NCBI GenBank assembly: GCA_016713675.1
Contig: JADJOS010000001.1
Coordinates: 1,860,001 to 1,924,000, forward strand
Direction of reading: 5' to 3'
DNA length: 64,000 bases
DNA from: Acidobacteriota bacterium
GTDB taxonomy: Bacteria; Acidobacteriota; Blastocatellia; Pyrinomonadales; Pyrinomonadaceae
Shown here piece by piece: positions 17,414 through 24,855 of the stretch. The position numbers and the translations under genes were made by a program. The notes under the pieces were generated by a model. That model did no database searches. It was not told the DNA's origin and saw only the letters and a list, made by a program, of their open reading frames with translations. The first letter of the stretch is position 1; each line of letters starts with the position of its first letter.

Positions 17414-17501
17414 CCCCTCCTTGGGAAAGGAGGGGTGGCAGCCGCTTCGGCTGACGGGGTGGTTCGTTAAAACTCCCCTCCTTTTCCAAGGAGGGGAGTT
17501 T
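17414..17501. repeat. Tandem-hairpin dispersed repeat (CCCCTCCTT type)
   Basis: Hairpin 1: CCCCTCCTT (17414-17422)/AAGGAGGGG (17427-17435). Hairpin 2: CAGCCG-CTT-CGGCTG from 17439. Hairpin 3: AAACTCCCCTCCTT (17470-17483)/AAGGAGGGGAGTTT (17488-17501). The outer hairpins share the same core word in the same order. This looks like a small palindromic repeat family sitting between two convergent genes. Confidence 0.8.
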
Positions 17502-17520
17502 AGAAGATCTCCCCTTCTCC

Positions 17521-17901
17521 CTATCTTCCTATAACCGTCGCCTTGTCCAGGTCGAGAGACATTACGCCGTCGTGGTCAAATTCGATGCCGTTGAAAGCGA
17601 TCGTCTTTTCGGCGCGGATGCCAAAATCGCGGCACGCCGGGCTCGCACAGATCACGCGGTTGCTGTATTTGTCCTTTTGTTTCACCGGAAATGCGTTTTC
17701 GGGGCCCACTTCGCACTTGATGATCCCGACCGCATTGTTTCGTTCGTCATGAAACAGCTTCACCGCCTCGGGCTCGCCCAACGCCTCGAACGCCGCCTTG
17801 TTTATCAGAAAGATCCCCTTCCGGTTCAACGTCACATGCAGAGCACTCCTGTCCACGCGATTCGGCTTCCCCAAAAACTCGACCCAATTTCTACGTATCA
17901 C
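17521..17901 (-). CDS. Conserved hypothetical protein, AbrB-like size
   Basis: 126 residues beginning MIRRNWVEFLGKPNRVDRSALHVTLNRKG. The pattern WVEFLG...HVTLN.KG...N..A...LG.P.AV.L..D...N.IG......NAFP.KQK...... R.I.A..FC/A..FGI....T..F....D..GV..LDL.K...V.G is one I associate with an unnamed family found in soil bacteria. The C-terminal LDLDKATVIGR resembles a strand that pairs in small DNA-binding or antitoxin folds. It is cytoplasmic with no signal. The function is unknown. It converges on the DUF4139 gene across the hairpin repeat. Confidence 0.65.
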   Translation of the reverse strand: MIRRNWVEFLGKPNRVDRSALHVTLNRKGIFLINKAAFEALGEPEAVKLFHDERNNAVGIIKCEVGPENAFPVKQKDKYSNRVICASPACRDFGIRAEKTIAFNGIEFDHDGVMSLDLDKATVIGR

Positions 17902-17984
17902 GCTTCACACATCTCCAAGATATTTAGATATGAACCAATGTATCATAAATGCAACATCATGTCAAGAATTTTGTTTGATCTTGT

Positions 17985-18100
17985 ACCGGCTGAGCCATGC
18001 CGTTTACGGCGTGGTCAGATTCATATCAATTTGAAAAAGCCCGTGAACCGGCTGAGCTGAATTGACCAACGACACCACGCCATAAATGGCGTGGCTAAGC
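17985..18100. repeat. Two related hairpins in opposite orientation with an 11-bp direct repeat
   Basis: CCATGCCGT (17995-18003)/ACGGCGTGG (18006-18014) and CCACGCCAT (18075-18083)/ATGGCGTGG (18086-18094) are sequence-related hairpins. Read on the minus strand, the second matches the first (AGCCAcGCCaTTTAtGGCGTGGT). ACCGGCTGAGC occurs at 17985-17995 and again at 18047-18057. It has the form of a small non-coding repetitive element. Confidence 0.6.
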
Positions 18101-18119
18101 GAAGCCCCAAAGCAAGTTC

Positions 18120-18143
18120 GCGGTGTCAGACACCGCAGTTTTT
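18120..18143 (+). terminator. Rho-independent terminator-like hairpin
   Basis: GCGGTGT (18120-18126), CAG loop, ACACCGC (18130-18136), then AGTTTTT. No plus-strand gene of known function lies just upstream, so it may belong to the repeat cluster or to an unannotated RNA. Confidence 0.55.
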
Positions 18144-18349
18144 ATTGACAAAGTTTATAGATGTTCGGCGAATGATACAAATGAGCGTCGCCCTGGATTC
18201 GGCTGTGTATTTTGACGATCGCGGGAACGGATATTTCGATGGATTCGGCGGTTTCGGTCGTGCTCGCCGTAATTCTGTCGCGGTCGTGGCCGTTGATCCA
18301 AACTGTGGCGGCGTGTCGGTCCGGTTTCGGGCAGTTGGGCAAAAAGGCA

Positions 18350-18443
18350 TTGTCGCTGATGCCAAAATAATTGTGGCAGGCGGGTATAAACATTGTCGCA
18401 GGTAGGTCAAATCACTGTCGCAAGCCGTTTTAGAACTGTCGCA
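18350..18443. repeat. Array of five TTGTCGCA-like words at 20-23 bp spacing
   Basis: TTGTCGCT (18350), TTGTGGCA (18370), TTGTCGCA (18393), CTGTCGCA (18415) and CTGTCGCA (18436) recur at 20, 23, 22 and 21 bp, about two helical turns each. On the minus strand they read TGCGACA(A/G). Such phased sites are known at the ends of Mu/IS21/Tn7-like transposons and in some operators. No transposase can be recognised in the flanks. Confidence 0.6.
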
Positions 18444-18515
18444 GCGTCCTAAGACCATTATCCAAAGACAAGTTGCTGTATGACCTTTCATTTTGACCGA
18501 TTCACTCATTCAACC

Positions 18516-18531
18516 TGACCGAATTCGGTCA
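18516..18531. promoter_or_regulatory. 16-bp perfect palindrome TGACCGAATTCGGTCA, candidate operator
   Basis: The dyad lies 136 bp upstream of the subtilase ATG. The half-site TGACCGA also occurs at 18494-18500, 22 bp before it, in direct orientation. This suggests binding by a dimeric regulator. Confidence 0.45.
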
Positions 18532-18666
18532 CACCGAAATTTAGCCGCACCACGATAACTCTCATTATTTCTTCATTTAGCTGTATGGCACAGGGCTTGT
18601 AATAAGAGCGTCGAAAGCACGTGTGTTTGTGCCGCTGAATTTAGCCCCAGAAAGGAGCCGACAGTT

Positions 18667-21222
18667 ATGAAAACGATAGGAATAAAGAAAGGAATGATAC
18701 AGCAGATCGCCAGCCTCGCGATCGTTGTATCGATCCTGTTCACAAATGCGTTCGCCGTTGGAGCGGTTCGCAACGACACAATTAATGTCGTAGCGAGCAC
18801 CACGGCAATGGCGAAATATACCACCGATTTGACGCAGCTGGGCCGTGAAGGCAGATTGCGTGAAAACCTGAGCTATGAGAACGAGACGATTCAGCTTCTC
18901 AAAGTGTTAGCCGAGGGTGGTCTTCGTCAGCCGGTCGTCGTCAATGAGGACGCCGAGATCCAGAACTTGATCGTCGAACAGGCTGCACTTCGCGTTGCCA
19001 AAGGCACCGCACCCGAAGGCCTCGCCGGAAAGTCGATCGTCAAGGTCGATACCGCCAATCTTTTCTCAAACACGCGTTCAATGGCCGAGGCCGCACAGAT
19101 CGTCGATTCGATCGTTGCCGAAGCCATCGCTTCGAAAGGCCGTGTTATCCTTTTCGTTGACGAAATGTCCAATTTCGTCGGTGCAAAATCGGCCACCGAA
19201 GAATTCTTCAACGCTATCCGCGACGGCAAGATCGCCATCATCGGCAGCAGCTCGGCTGTTGCATACGAAGAGAATGTGACCGCCAACTCAGAAGTTGCAG
19301 GATTTTTCGAAGGCATCCTCGTCGCCGGCCGAACCGGTGCTGCCGTCGCACAGAACGACAGCTCGATCTCGACCGAATATCGCGGCGACAACGTTTCGCC
19401 CGACCTTCGCGAGATGATGGAGCAGGACCCGAGCGGCAACAAACGCGTTGACGTGATCCTCCAGGCAAAGAATGCTGACAGTGCGGCGCTTCGCTCGCTG
19501 CTCGCCGGCGGCCAGGCACGCATCACCGATCGCATCGGTGACAGCGAGACGCTCGTCGTCAATCTGCCGCTTTCAGCTCTCAGCTCGCTTTCGACGAGCG
19601 GCCTCATGAACTACGTTTCGCCCGATCGCCCGACGACCATCACGGGTCACGTCGAAGAGACGACAGGCGTTTCGCTCATGCGTTCGCAGCCTGCGCTCAA
19701 TGGGCGGGCATCGTACAACTTGGACGGCGACGGTATCGGAGTCGCGGTTGTCGATTCAGGCATAATGGCATCGCACAACGGTTTCAAAGACCGTATCGTT
19801 GCCAACGTAAACTTCACAAATTCTAATCTCACAGATACCGTTGACGGTTTTGGACACGGAACGCACGTTGCCGGTCTTGCAGTCGGCGATTCCTCCAAAA
19901 ATAGCGGTGCATACAAAGGTATCGCGAAAAAGGCCGATATCATCAGCGTCAAGGTGCTCAGCAACACCGGCACGGGCAGCACTTCCGCGTTGCTTAACGG
20001 ACTCCAGTGGATCCTCAACAATCGCACGACCTACAACATCAAGGTCGTTAATCTCAGCCTCGGCACGACTGCGATCGATTCGTACACGAACGATCCTGTC
20101 TGCCTCAAGGTCAAAGCTTTGGCCCAAGCAGGTATCGTCGTCATCGCCGCTGCCGGCAACCTCGGCAAGAACGCGTTGGGTCAGAAAATGTACGGCCAGA
20201 TCCACAGCCCGGGCAACAGCCCCTACGCGATCACCGTCGGTGCGAGCAATTCGTTCGGAACCACAACACGCGCAGACGACACGATGGCGAGCTACAGCTC
20301 ACGCGGCCCGACACGCAGCTTTTATCGCACGTCGAACGGCACGACCGTTTACGACAATCTGATCAAACCGGACATCGTTTCGGCCGGAAACAGGCTCGTT
20401 TCCTACAAATCGGCGAGCAACAAAATGTCGACCGACAATCCGATGCTCAATCTCGACTCGACCAACGGAAACGACTCGATGATGTACATGAGCGGAACTT
20501 CGATGTCGGCACCGCTCGTCGCCGGTGCGGCTGCCCTGCTCCTGCAGGTCAACCCGAACCTGACGCCGAACATGGTCCGCATGATCATGCAGTACACCGC
20601 CACCCCGATCGCAGGTGCCAACACCTTCGAGCAGGGAGCAGGCCAGCTCAACATGGAAGGCGCAGTGCGTCTGGCACGTTCGCTCAAGACGGGCGTTGAT
20701 TTTCAGATGCTCGCAAAGGGCACATCAACGGTCCCGACCGGCTGGGCAATGCCCACTACCACGACCACGATCGGTGGCAACACCTCGTCATGGGCGCAGC
20801 ACGTGATCGGCAAATACACCTCGATCTCAGGCGCAAACCTCGTGTCGCAGTTCCAGACCGTGTACAAACGCGAGAACCTGATCGGCACCGGCGTCAATTT
20901 TGCCTCCGGCAATTTCACCCTCAACACCGGCTCGTATTTCACGACAGGCCTTGCCGTTAATCGCAACGTTACAACAAGCAATGGCCAGCCATTTGGGGCA
21001 GGAACAACGTACCTTTCTTACGGGGTACTAGTAGGTGATGGAGTTTTGGTCGGCGACGGAGTCTTAGTCGGTGATGGGGTCTTGGTAGCTGATGGAGTTT
21101 TAGTCGGCGACGGAGTCTTAGTCGGTGATGGGGTTCTTGTCGGTGATGGGGTTCTTGTCGGCGATGGAGTCTTGGTCGGTGACAGCGTACTTCTTGGCGA
21201 TGATACTCCTGCAATGCAGTAG
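18667..21222 (+). CDS. Secreted subtilisin-like serine peptidase (S8) with C-terminal hexapeptide repeats
   Basis: 851 residues. Signal peptide at 1-38, then an N-terminal region with two fold-like segments (about 40-260) and a propeptide-like stretch. The catalytic triad is intact: D363 in VAVVDSGI, H397 in GHGTHVAG, S612 in SGTSMSAPLVAGAAALL, with the oxyanion Asn in AAGNLG. After a beta domain the protein ends in ten six-residue units GVLVGD (786-845, one with A for G, one SVLLGD) and a DTPAMQ tail. Such repeats should form a regular parallel beta stack, possibly an anchor or release module (inference). SD GAAAGGAG precedes the ATG. An acetyltransferase gene follows after 31 bp. Confidence 0.92.
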   Translation: MKTIGIKKGMIQQIASLAIVVSILFTNAFAVGAVRNDTINVVASTTAMAKYTTDLTQLGREGRLRENLSYENETIQLLKVLAEGGLRQPVVVNEDAEIQNLIVEQAALRVAKGTAPEGLAGKSIVKVDTANLFSNTRSMAEAAQIVDSIVAEAIASKGRVILFVDEMSNFVGAKSATEEFFNAIRDGKIAIIGSSSAVAYEENVTANSEVAGFFEGILVAGRTGAAVAQNDSSISTEYRGDNVSPDLREMMEQDPSGNKRVDVILQAKNADSAALRSLLAGGQARITDRIGDSETLVVNLPLSALSSLSTSGLMNYVSPDRPTTITGHVEETTGVSLMRSQPALNGRASYNLDGDGIGVAVVDSGIMASHNGFKDRIVANVNFTNSNLTDTVDGFGHGTHVAGLAVGDSSKNSGAYKGIAKKADIISVKVLSNTGTGSTSALLNGLQWILNNRTTYNIKVVNLSLGTTAIDSYTNDPVCLKVKALAQAGIVVIAAAGNLGKNALGQKMYGQIHSPGNSPYAITVGASNSFGTTTRADDTMASYSSRGPTRSFYRTSNGTTVYDNLIKPDIVSAGNRLVSYKSASNKMSTDNPMLNLDSTNGNDSMMYMSGTSMSAPLVAGAAALLLQVNPNLTPNMVRMIMQYTATPIAGANTFEQGAGQLNMEGAVRLARSLKTGVDFQMLAKGTSTVPTGWAMPTTTTTIGGNTSSWAQHVIGKYTSISGANLVSQFQTVYKRENLIGTGVNFASGNFTLNTGSYFTTGLAVNRNVTTSNGQPFGAGTTYLSYGVLVGDGVLVGDGVLVGDGVLVADGVLVGDGVLVGDGVLVGDGVLVGDGVLVGDSVLLGDDTPAMQ
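21022..21201 (+). repeat. 18-bp tandem repeat coding for GVLVGD
   Basis: Ten in-frame copies of an 18-bp unit (GGAGTTTTGGTCGGCGAC and variants) form the 3' end of the subtilase gene. Copies differ mainly at third codon positions (GTT/GTC, TTG/CTT/TTA, GGC/GGT), so the peptide is kept while the DNA has drifted. Confidence 0.9.
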
Positions 21223-21253
21223 GTGTTTATTATACAAATAAGGAGATAAACAT

Positions 21254-22156
21254 ATGCTGCAGACAACACTAGCCAATACGCTACAACTGCACCAACTTGC
21301 AATCAGCCAGCTAGCGATTGTTCCGGATATGAGCAGGCTCAGCCGTCTAACCGAAAACGACCGCGTCGAAGTGTTAGCTTTTCTCGCAGTTCGACCGGTG
21401 CACACGGTCGTGATGACCAGCTTCATAGTTGACAACGGACTCGAAAGCGCACTGAACCGCGGCAAATTCTTCGGATTCCGCGGCCCGAATGGTAAACTCG
21501 AAGGCGTCGCACTTATCGGGCACTCGACTCTTGTCGAGGCTCGGACAGACGAAGCACTCAGAGCGCTTGCCGTGAGTGCACGGAAAGCTGAGATGCCGAT
21601 CCACCTCGTCATGTCGAGCGGAAACGCCGCCGAGCGGTTCTGGAACTATCTTGCACTTGGTGCTTCACCCCGACTTACTTGCCGCGAGGCACTCTTCGAA
21701 GCAGCCTTACCGTTCGCCGTTAAAAAGCGAAATGCCGGATTGCGGCCAGCGTCAATGGACGAAATCCTGCCGGTCGCCGAGGCTCAAGCCGAGGTAGCCT
21801 TCATGGAGTGCGGTATCGACCCCATGCTGAAGGACCGCGAAGGCTTTCTCAAACGCGTTGCCCGACGGATAGAACAAGAACGCATATTCGTAGTGTTCGA
21901 CGGTGACAACCTTGTATTCAAGGCTGACATTATTGCCGAAACCTCAGAATGCATCTATCTTGAAGGTGTTTACGTCGGCGAAGAGTACCGCGGTCAGGGA
22001 ATCGGTTCGACGTGCCTTTCAAATCTGACATTGGATCTGTTGGGCAGAACTTCAAATATATGCATGCTCAGTAATGTGGATTTCGAATCGGCTCACAAGA
22101 GTTACGCAAAAGCCGGTTTCAAGAAAACCGATGAATGTGTGACGCTGTTTGTTTAA
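21254..22156 (+). CDS. GNAT-family N-acetyltransferase with N-terminal DUF4081-like half
   Basis: 300 residues. The C-terminal half has the acetyl-CoA pyrophosphate loop Y-R-G-Q-G-I-G-S in EGVYVGEEYRGQGIGSTCLSNL, followed by a typical helix and the late AHKSYAKAGFKKTDE. The N-terminal half (VVMTSFIVDNGLESALNRGKFFGFRGPNGKLEGVALIGHSTLVEA) resembles the degenerate GNAT fold called DUF4081. It would acetylate an amine of unknown type. The gene starts 31 bp after the subtilase with AAGGAGATAAAC before the ATG. Shared terminator and spacing suggest an operon, so the substrate may be tied to the peptidase's products (inference). Confidence 0.82.
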   Translation: MLQTTLANTLQLHQLAISQLAIVPDMSRLSRLTENDRVEVLAFLAVRPVHTVVMTSFIVDNGLESALNRGKFFGFRGPNGKLEGVALIGHSTLVEARTDEALRALAVSARKAEMPIHLVMSSGNAAERFWNYLALGASPRLTCREALFEAALPFAVKKRNAGLRPASMDEILPVAEAQAEVAFMECGIDPMLKDREGFLKRVARRIEQERIFVVFDGDNLVFKADIIAETSECIYLEGVYVGEEYRGQGIGSTCLSNLTLDLLGRTSNICMLSNVDFESAHKSYAKAGFKKTDECVTLFV

Positions 22157-22162
22157 CTCAAG

Positions 22163-22230
22163 AAAACAATAGACAAAATGATTGTTTTTCTGCATAATTA
22201 GGAAGGCTACGCTCCCGCAGCCTTCCTTTT
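22163..22230 (+). terminator. Tandem terminators after the subtilase-GNAT operon
   Basis: AAAACAAT/ATTGTTTT hairpin (from 22163) and, stronger, AGGAAGGCT (22200-22208)/AGCCTTCCT (22219-22227) followed by T-rich sequence. Confidence 0.8.
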
Positions 22231-22319
22231 CTATTGCCGGCTGTTTAGCCAACTGCCTATTTTACTGTTCGGTCTGAGGAATCCCACTCTCATTTCTTTC
22301 GGCTCGGCCTGAGCGGAAG

Positions 22320-24854
22320 GTGCGCGAAATTCTCACCACACACTGGATGAATTTTCCGAAAATCACAAAAAGCTACATGACGGCGGTCATTGCCCTCGGT
22401 GTCATTTGTGTTTCGTTGTCATTTCTGACGGCGGATTACACAAAGATCGATGTTCACCTGGCGCTTTTGTTTGTATTTACCGTGGCCATAGGCTCGCGGA
22501 TAACGATCCAAATACCAAGATTCAAGTCATATATTTCGGCTTCGGAGACATTTATCTTCCTTGCTCTTCTATCATACGGAGGCGAGTTTGCGGTAATACT
22601 TGCGGCCGCCGAGGCATTCGTTACCTCCTGGCGATTCTGTAAGAAGAAAACCACGGTTTTCTTCAACACAGCAACGATGGCGGTATCGACAAGTGCCGTT
22701 GTTTTAGTTCTGCAGTTGGCTGGCCTCTACACTGAAAATCAACTTCACGGCGACGATGATTATAGACAGAGCTTCGTGATCGCTCTCTCGGTGATAGCAT
22801 TGACACAGTTCTTCGTAAACACCTCGCTTGCATCCGTTTACGGCTCGCTTCGCGATTCAAATCCATTGTGGGAAACGTGGAAGAATAAATATATCTGGTC
22901 GTTTTTCACGTACTTTGTCGGGGCTGCGTGTGCGGGCCTCTTGGTCCAGCTTGCCGCCGTCATGGGCTTCGGCATAATCGTCGCGACCTTTCCGGTCTGC
23001 TTTTTTGTCTTCATGTCATACCGCATGTACATGAAGAACGTCGAGATCTCGATGCAGCAGGCGGAGCAGGCTGAACAATACGCCAAGATCCTTGAATCGC
23101 AATCCGACGCACTTCGCGAGTCCGAGGAGCGTTTTCGCAGTGCTTTCGACTATGCCCCGATCGGCATCGGATTACTTACCTCGTCCGGAAAATGGCTCAA
23201 GGTCAATCACGCTTTGACCGAAATACTCGGATACTCTGAAAGCGACTTCATGGAAATGGATTTCCAGTCAATAACGCTGCCCGAAGACCTCGGCCTAACT
23301 TTGGTCAAGATTCACGAACTTATTGCCGGTAAGATCGCCAGTTGCCAGATGGAACAGCGTTATATTCATAAGACCGGCCGAACCGTTTGGACGTCCTGGA
23401 GTGTGTCCGCCGCAAGCGATGTTCAATCAAAGCAGCCAAATCTGATCTTTCAGATACAAGACATAACCGACAAGAAAAGCGCCGAAGAGAAGCTCCAACA
23501 CGAAGCGACGCACGACGCCCTTACCTCTCTTCCAAATCGGCCATTCTTCATGTCGCGGCTGAGTTCTGCGTTGGAAAAGGTCAGACACATCGGCGGATAC
23601 AAGGTCAGCGTACTCTTCATCGACCTCGACCGATTCAAGGTCGTCAATGACAGTCTTGGTCATTTGATCGGCGACGAGTTGCTAAAGGGGATCGCGGAAC
23701 GCCTACGCGAATGTATGCGTCCATCCGATATCGTCGCGAGGCTCGGCGGAGACGAATTTACCATCCTCGTCGAGGGCACCTACGACGAACGCGAAGTCAC
23801 ACGTATCGCGGAGCGAATTCAGCAAAAATTCGGCATGCCATTTAATCTCGACGGCCACGAGGTCTACAGCTCGGCGAGTATCGGCATTCTTCATGCATCG
23901 CACAAGCACCTTACATCTGAAGACATGATGCGTGACGCTGATACGGCAATGTACCAAGCAAAACGTGCTGGCAAAGCCCGCCACGCAATTTTCGACGAGG
24001 AAATGCACAAAGCGGCGAGAGAGATGTTACAGCTCGAAACAGACCTTCGCCGTGCTGTCGAACGAAATGAAATAACGGTGCATTACCAGCCAATCTATGA
24101 TCTGGCGACCGGGAACATCGAGGGAATCGAGTCGCTTGCCCGCTGGAATCATCCGATGCTTGGACCCATCTCACCCAGCAAATTCATACCACTTGCCGAA
24201 GAGATCGGCCTCATTGACACGCTCTGCGAGCAGGTGCTTCGGCAGGCATGCAATGAAGTCGGTTCGCTTCACGATCGCCGTTCAAAGGAACGCCAGTTGT
24301 CGTTGAGCGTAAATCTATCGTGCCGGCAATTTGCCCAAAGTACACTTGTGCAGAGCATTTGCGGTATCCTGGACGCAACGGCATTTTCGCCCGAGCATCT
24401 GAAACTCGAGATTACTGAATCTGTCTTTTTCGAGCACGCCGACCGTGCGATAGGTATGCTGAACAAGCTGCGAACTCTGGGCGTCGATATCAATATCGAC
24501 GATTTTGGTACGGGCTATTCGAATCTCAGCTATTTGATGAAGCTGCCGATCTCGACGCTCAAGATCGATCGATCGTTCATTTCGATGGTCGATGACGACG
24601 GAAGCAACGATGAGATCGTCAAAGCGATCGTCAATCTGGCACGCAATCTTGACCTAAGAGTAGTCGCCGAGGGCATCGAAACCGAGAGTCAGCTGCGAAA
24701 ACTCAAGGAACTCAACTGTGAAGGCGGCCAGGGTTTCTTTTTCGCCGCGCCAATGAATTTTCCCGACCTGATGCAGTTTCTACGACGTGATGCGGCTCCT
24801 TCTTCAGGTGCCGTTCGATTCGAAGATATTCCGACGATTTTGACGGTGCAGTAA
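22320..24854 (+). CDS. Membrane GGDEF-EAL protein with PAS domain (c-di-GMP turnover)
   Basis: 844 residues from GTG 22320 (an ATG at 22347 is an alternative). About seven hydrophobic helices fill residues 15-240, a short coil follows, then a PAS domain (265-380), GGDEF (390-555) and EAL (570-815). The cyclase site is RLGGDEF (476-480) and the product-inhibition site RPSD (467-470) sits exactly five residues before it, so synthesis can be feedback-limited. In the EAL part the motif reads ESL (604-606), but the other catalytic residues (NLSCRQF, EITESVF, IDDFGTGYSNLSYL, KIDRSF, EGIE, GGQGFFFA) are present, so hydrolysis is plausible. The PilZ protein at 5.6 kb is a possible receptor. It meets the CHAT gene tail to tail with a 1-bp gap. 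Confidence 0.93.
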   Translation: MREILTTHWMNFPKITKSYMTAVIALGVICVSLSFLTADYTKIDVHLALLFVFTVAIGSRITIQIPRFKSYISASETFIFLALLSYGGEFAVILAAAEAFVTSWRFCKKKTTVFFNTATMAVSTSAVVLVLQLAGLYTENQLHGDDDYRQSFVIALSVIALTQFFVNTSLASVYGSLRDSNPLWETWKNKYIWSFFTYFVGAACAGLLVQLAAVMGFGIIVATFPVCFFVFMSYRMYMKNVEISMQQAEQAEQYAKILESQSDALRESEERFRSAFDYAPIGIGLLTSSGKWLKVNHALTEILGYSESDFMEMDFQSITLPEDLGLTLVKIHELIAGKIASCQMEQRYIHKTGRTVWTSWSVSAASDVQSKQPNLIFQIQDITDKKSAEEKLQHEATHDALTSLPNRPFFMSRLSSALEKVRHIGGYKVSVLFIDLDRFKVVNDSLGHLIGDELLKGIAERLRECMRPSDIVARLGGDEFTILVEGTYDEREVTRIAERIQQKFGMPFNLDGHEVYSSASIGILHASHKHLTSEDMMRDADTAMYQAKRAGKARHAIFDEEMHKAAREMLQLETDLRRAVERNEITVHYQPIYDLATGNIEGIESLARWNHPMLGPISPSKFIPLAEEIGLIDTLCEQVLRQACNEVGSLHDRRSKERQLSLSVNLSCRQFAQSTLVQSICGILDATAFSPEHLKLEITESVFFEHADRAIGMLNKLRTLGVDINIDDFGTGYSNLSYLMKLPISTLKIDRSFISMVDDDGSNDEIVKAIVNLARNLDLRVVAEGIETESQLRKLKELNCEGGQGFFFAAPMNFPDLMQFLRRDAAPSSGAVRFEDIPTILTVQ

Positions 24855-24855
24855 T

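Larger units (their letters stand above)
18144..18666. other. 523-bp gene-poor stretch upstream of the subtilase
   Basis: It holds the phased TGTCGCA array and a 16-bp palindrome, but no gene I can defend. Frames on both strands (for example 18126-18509 minus, 18091-18405 plus) are open but show no family pattern, and the minus one runs through the terminator hairpin. It is probably a decayed mobile element plus the promoter region of the subtilase. Confidence 0.45.

Noticed and set aside
18393..18443. CRISPR-like spacing of short repeats
   Set aside because: The repeats are only 8 bp, with 12-15 bp between them; no 25-40 bp repeat and no cas genes.
18126..18509. 127-codon minus-strand frame as a transposase piece
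   Set aside because: No transposase motif is visible and the frame ends within a terminator hairpin and repeats.
21018..21302. Minus-strand TPSPTKTPSPT repeat protein
   Set aside because: It is the antisense reading of the GVLVGD repeat; the plus-strand subtilase is clear.
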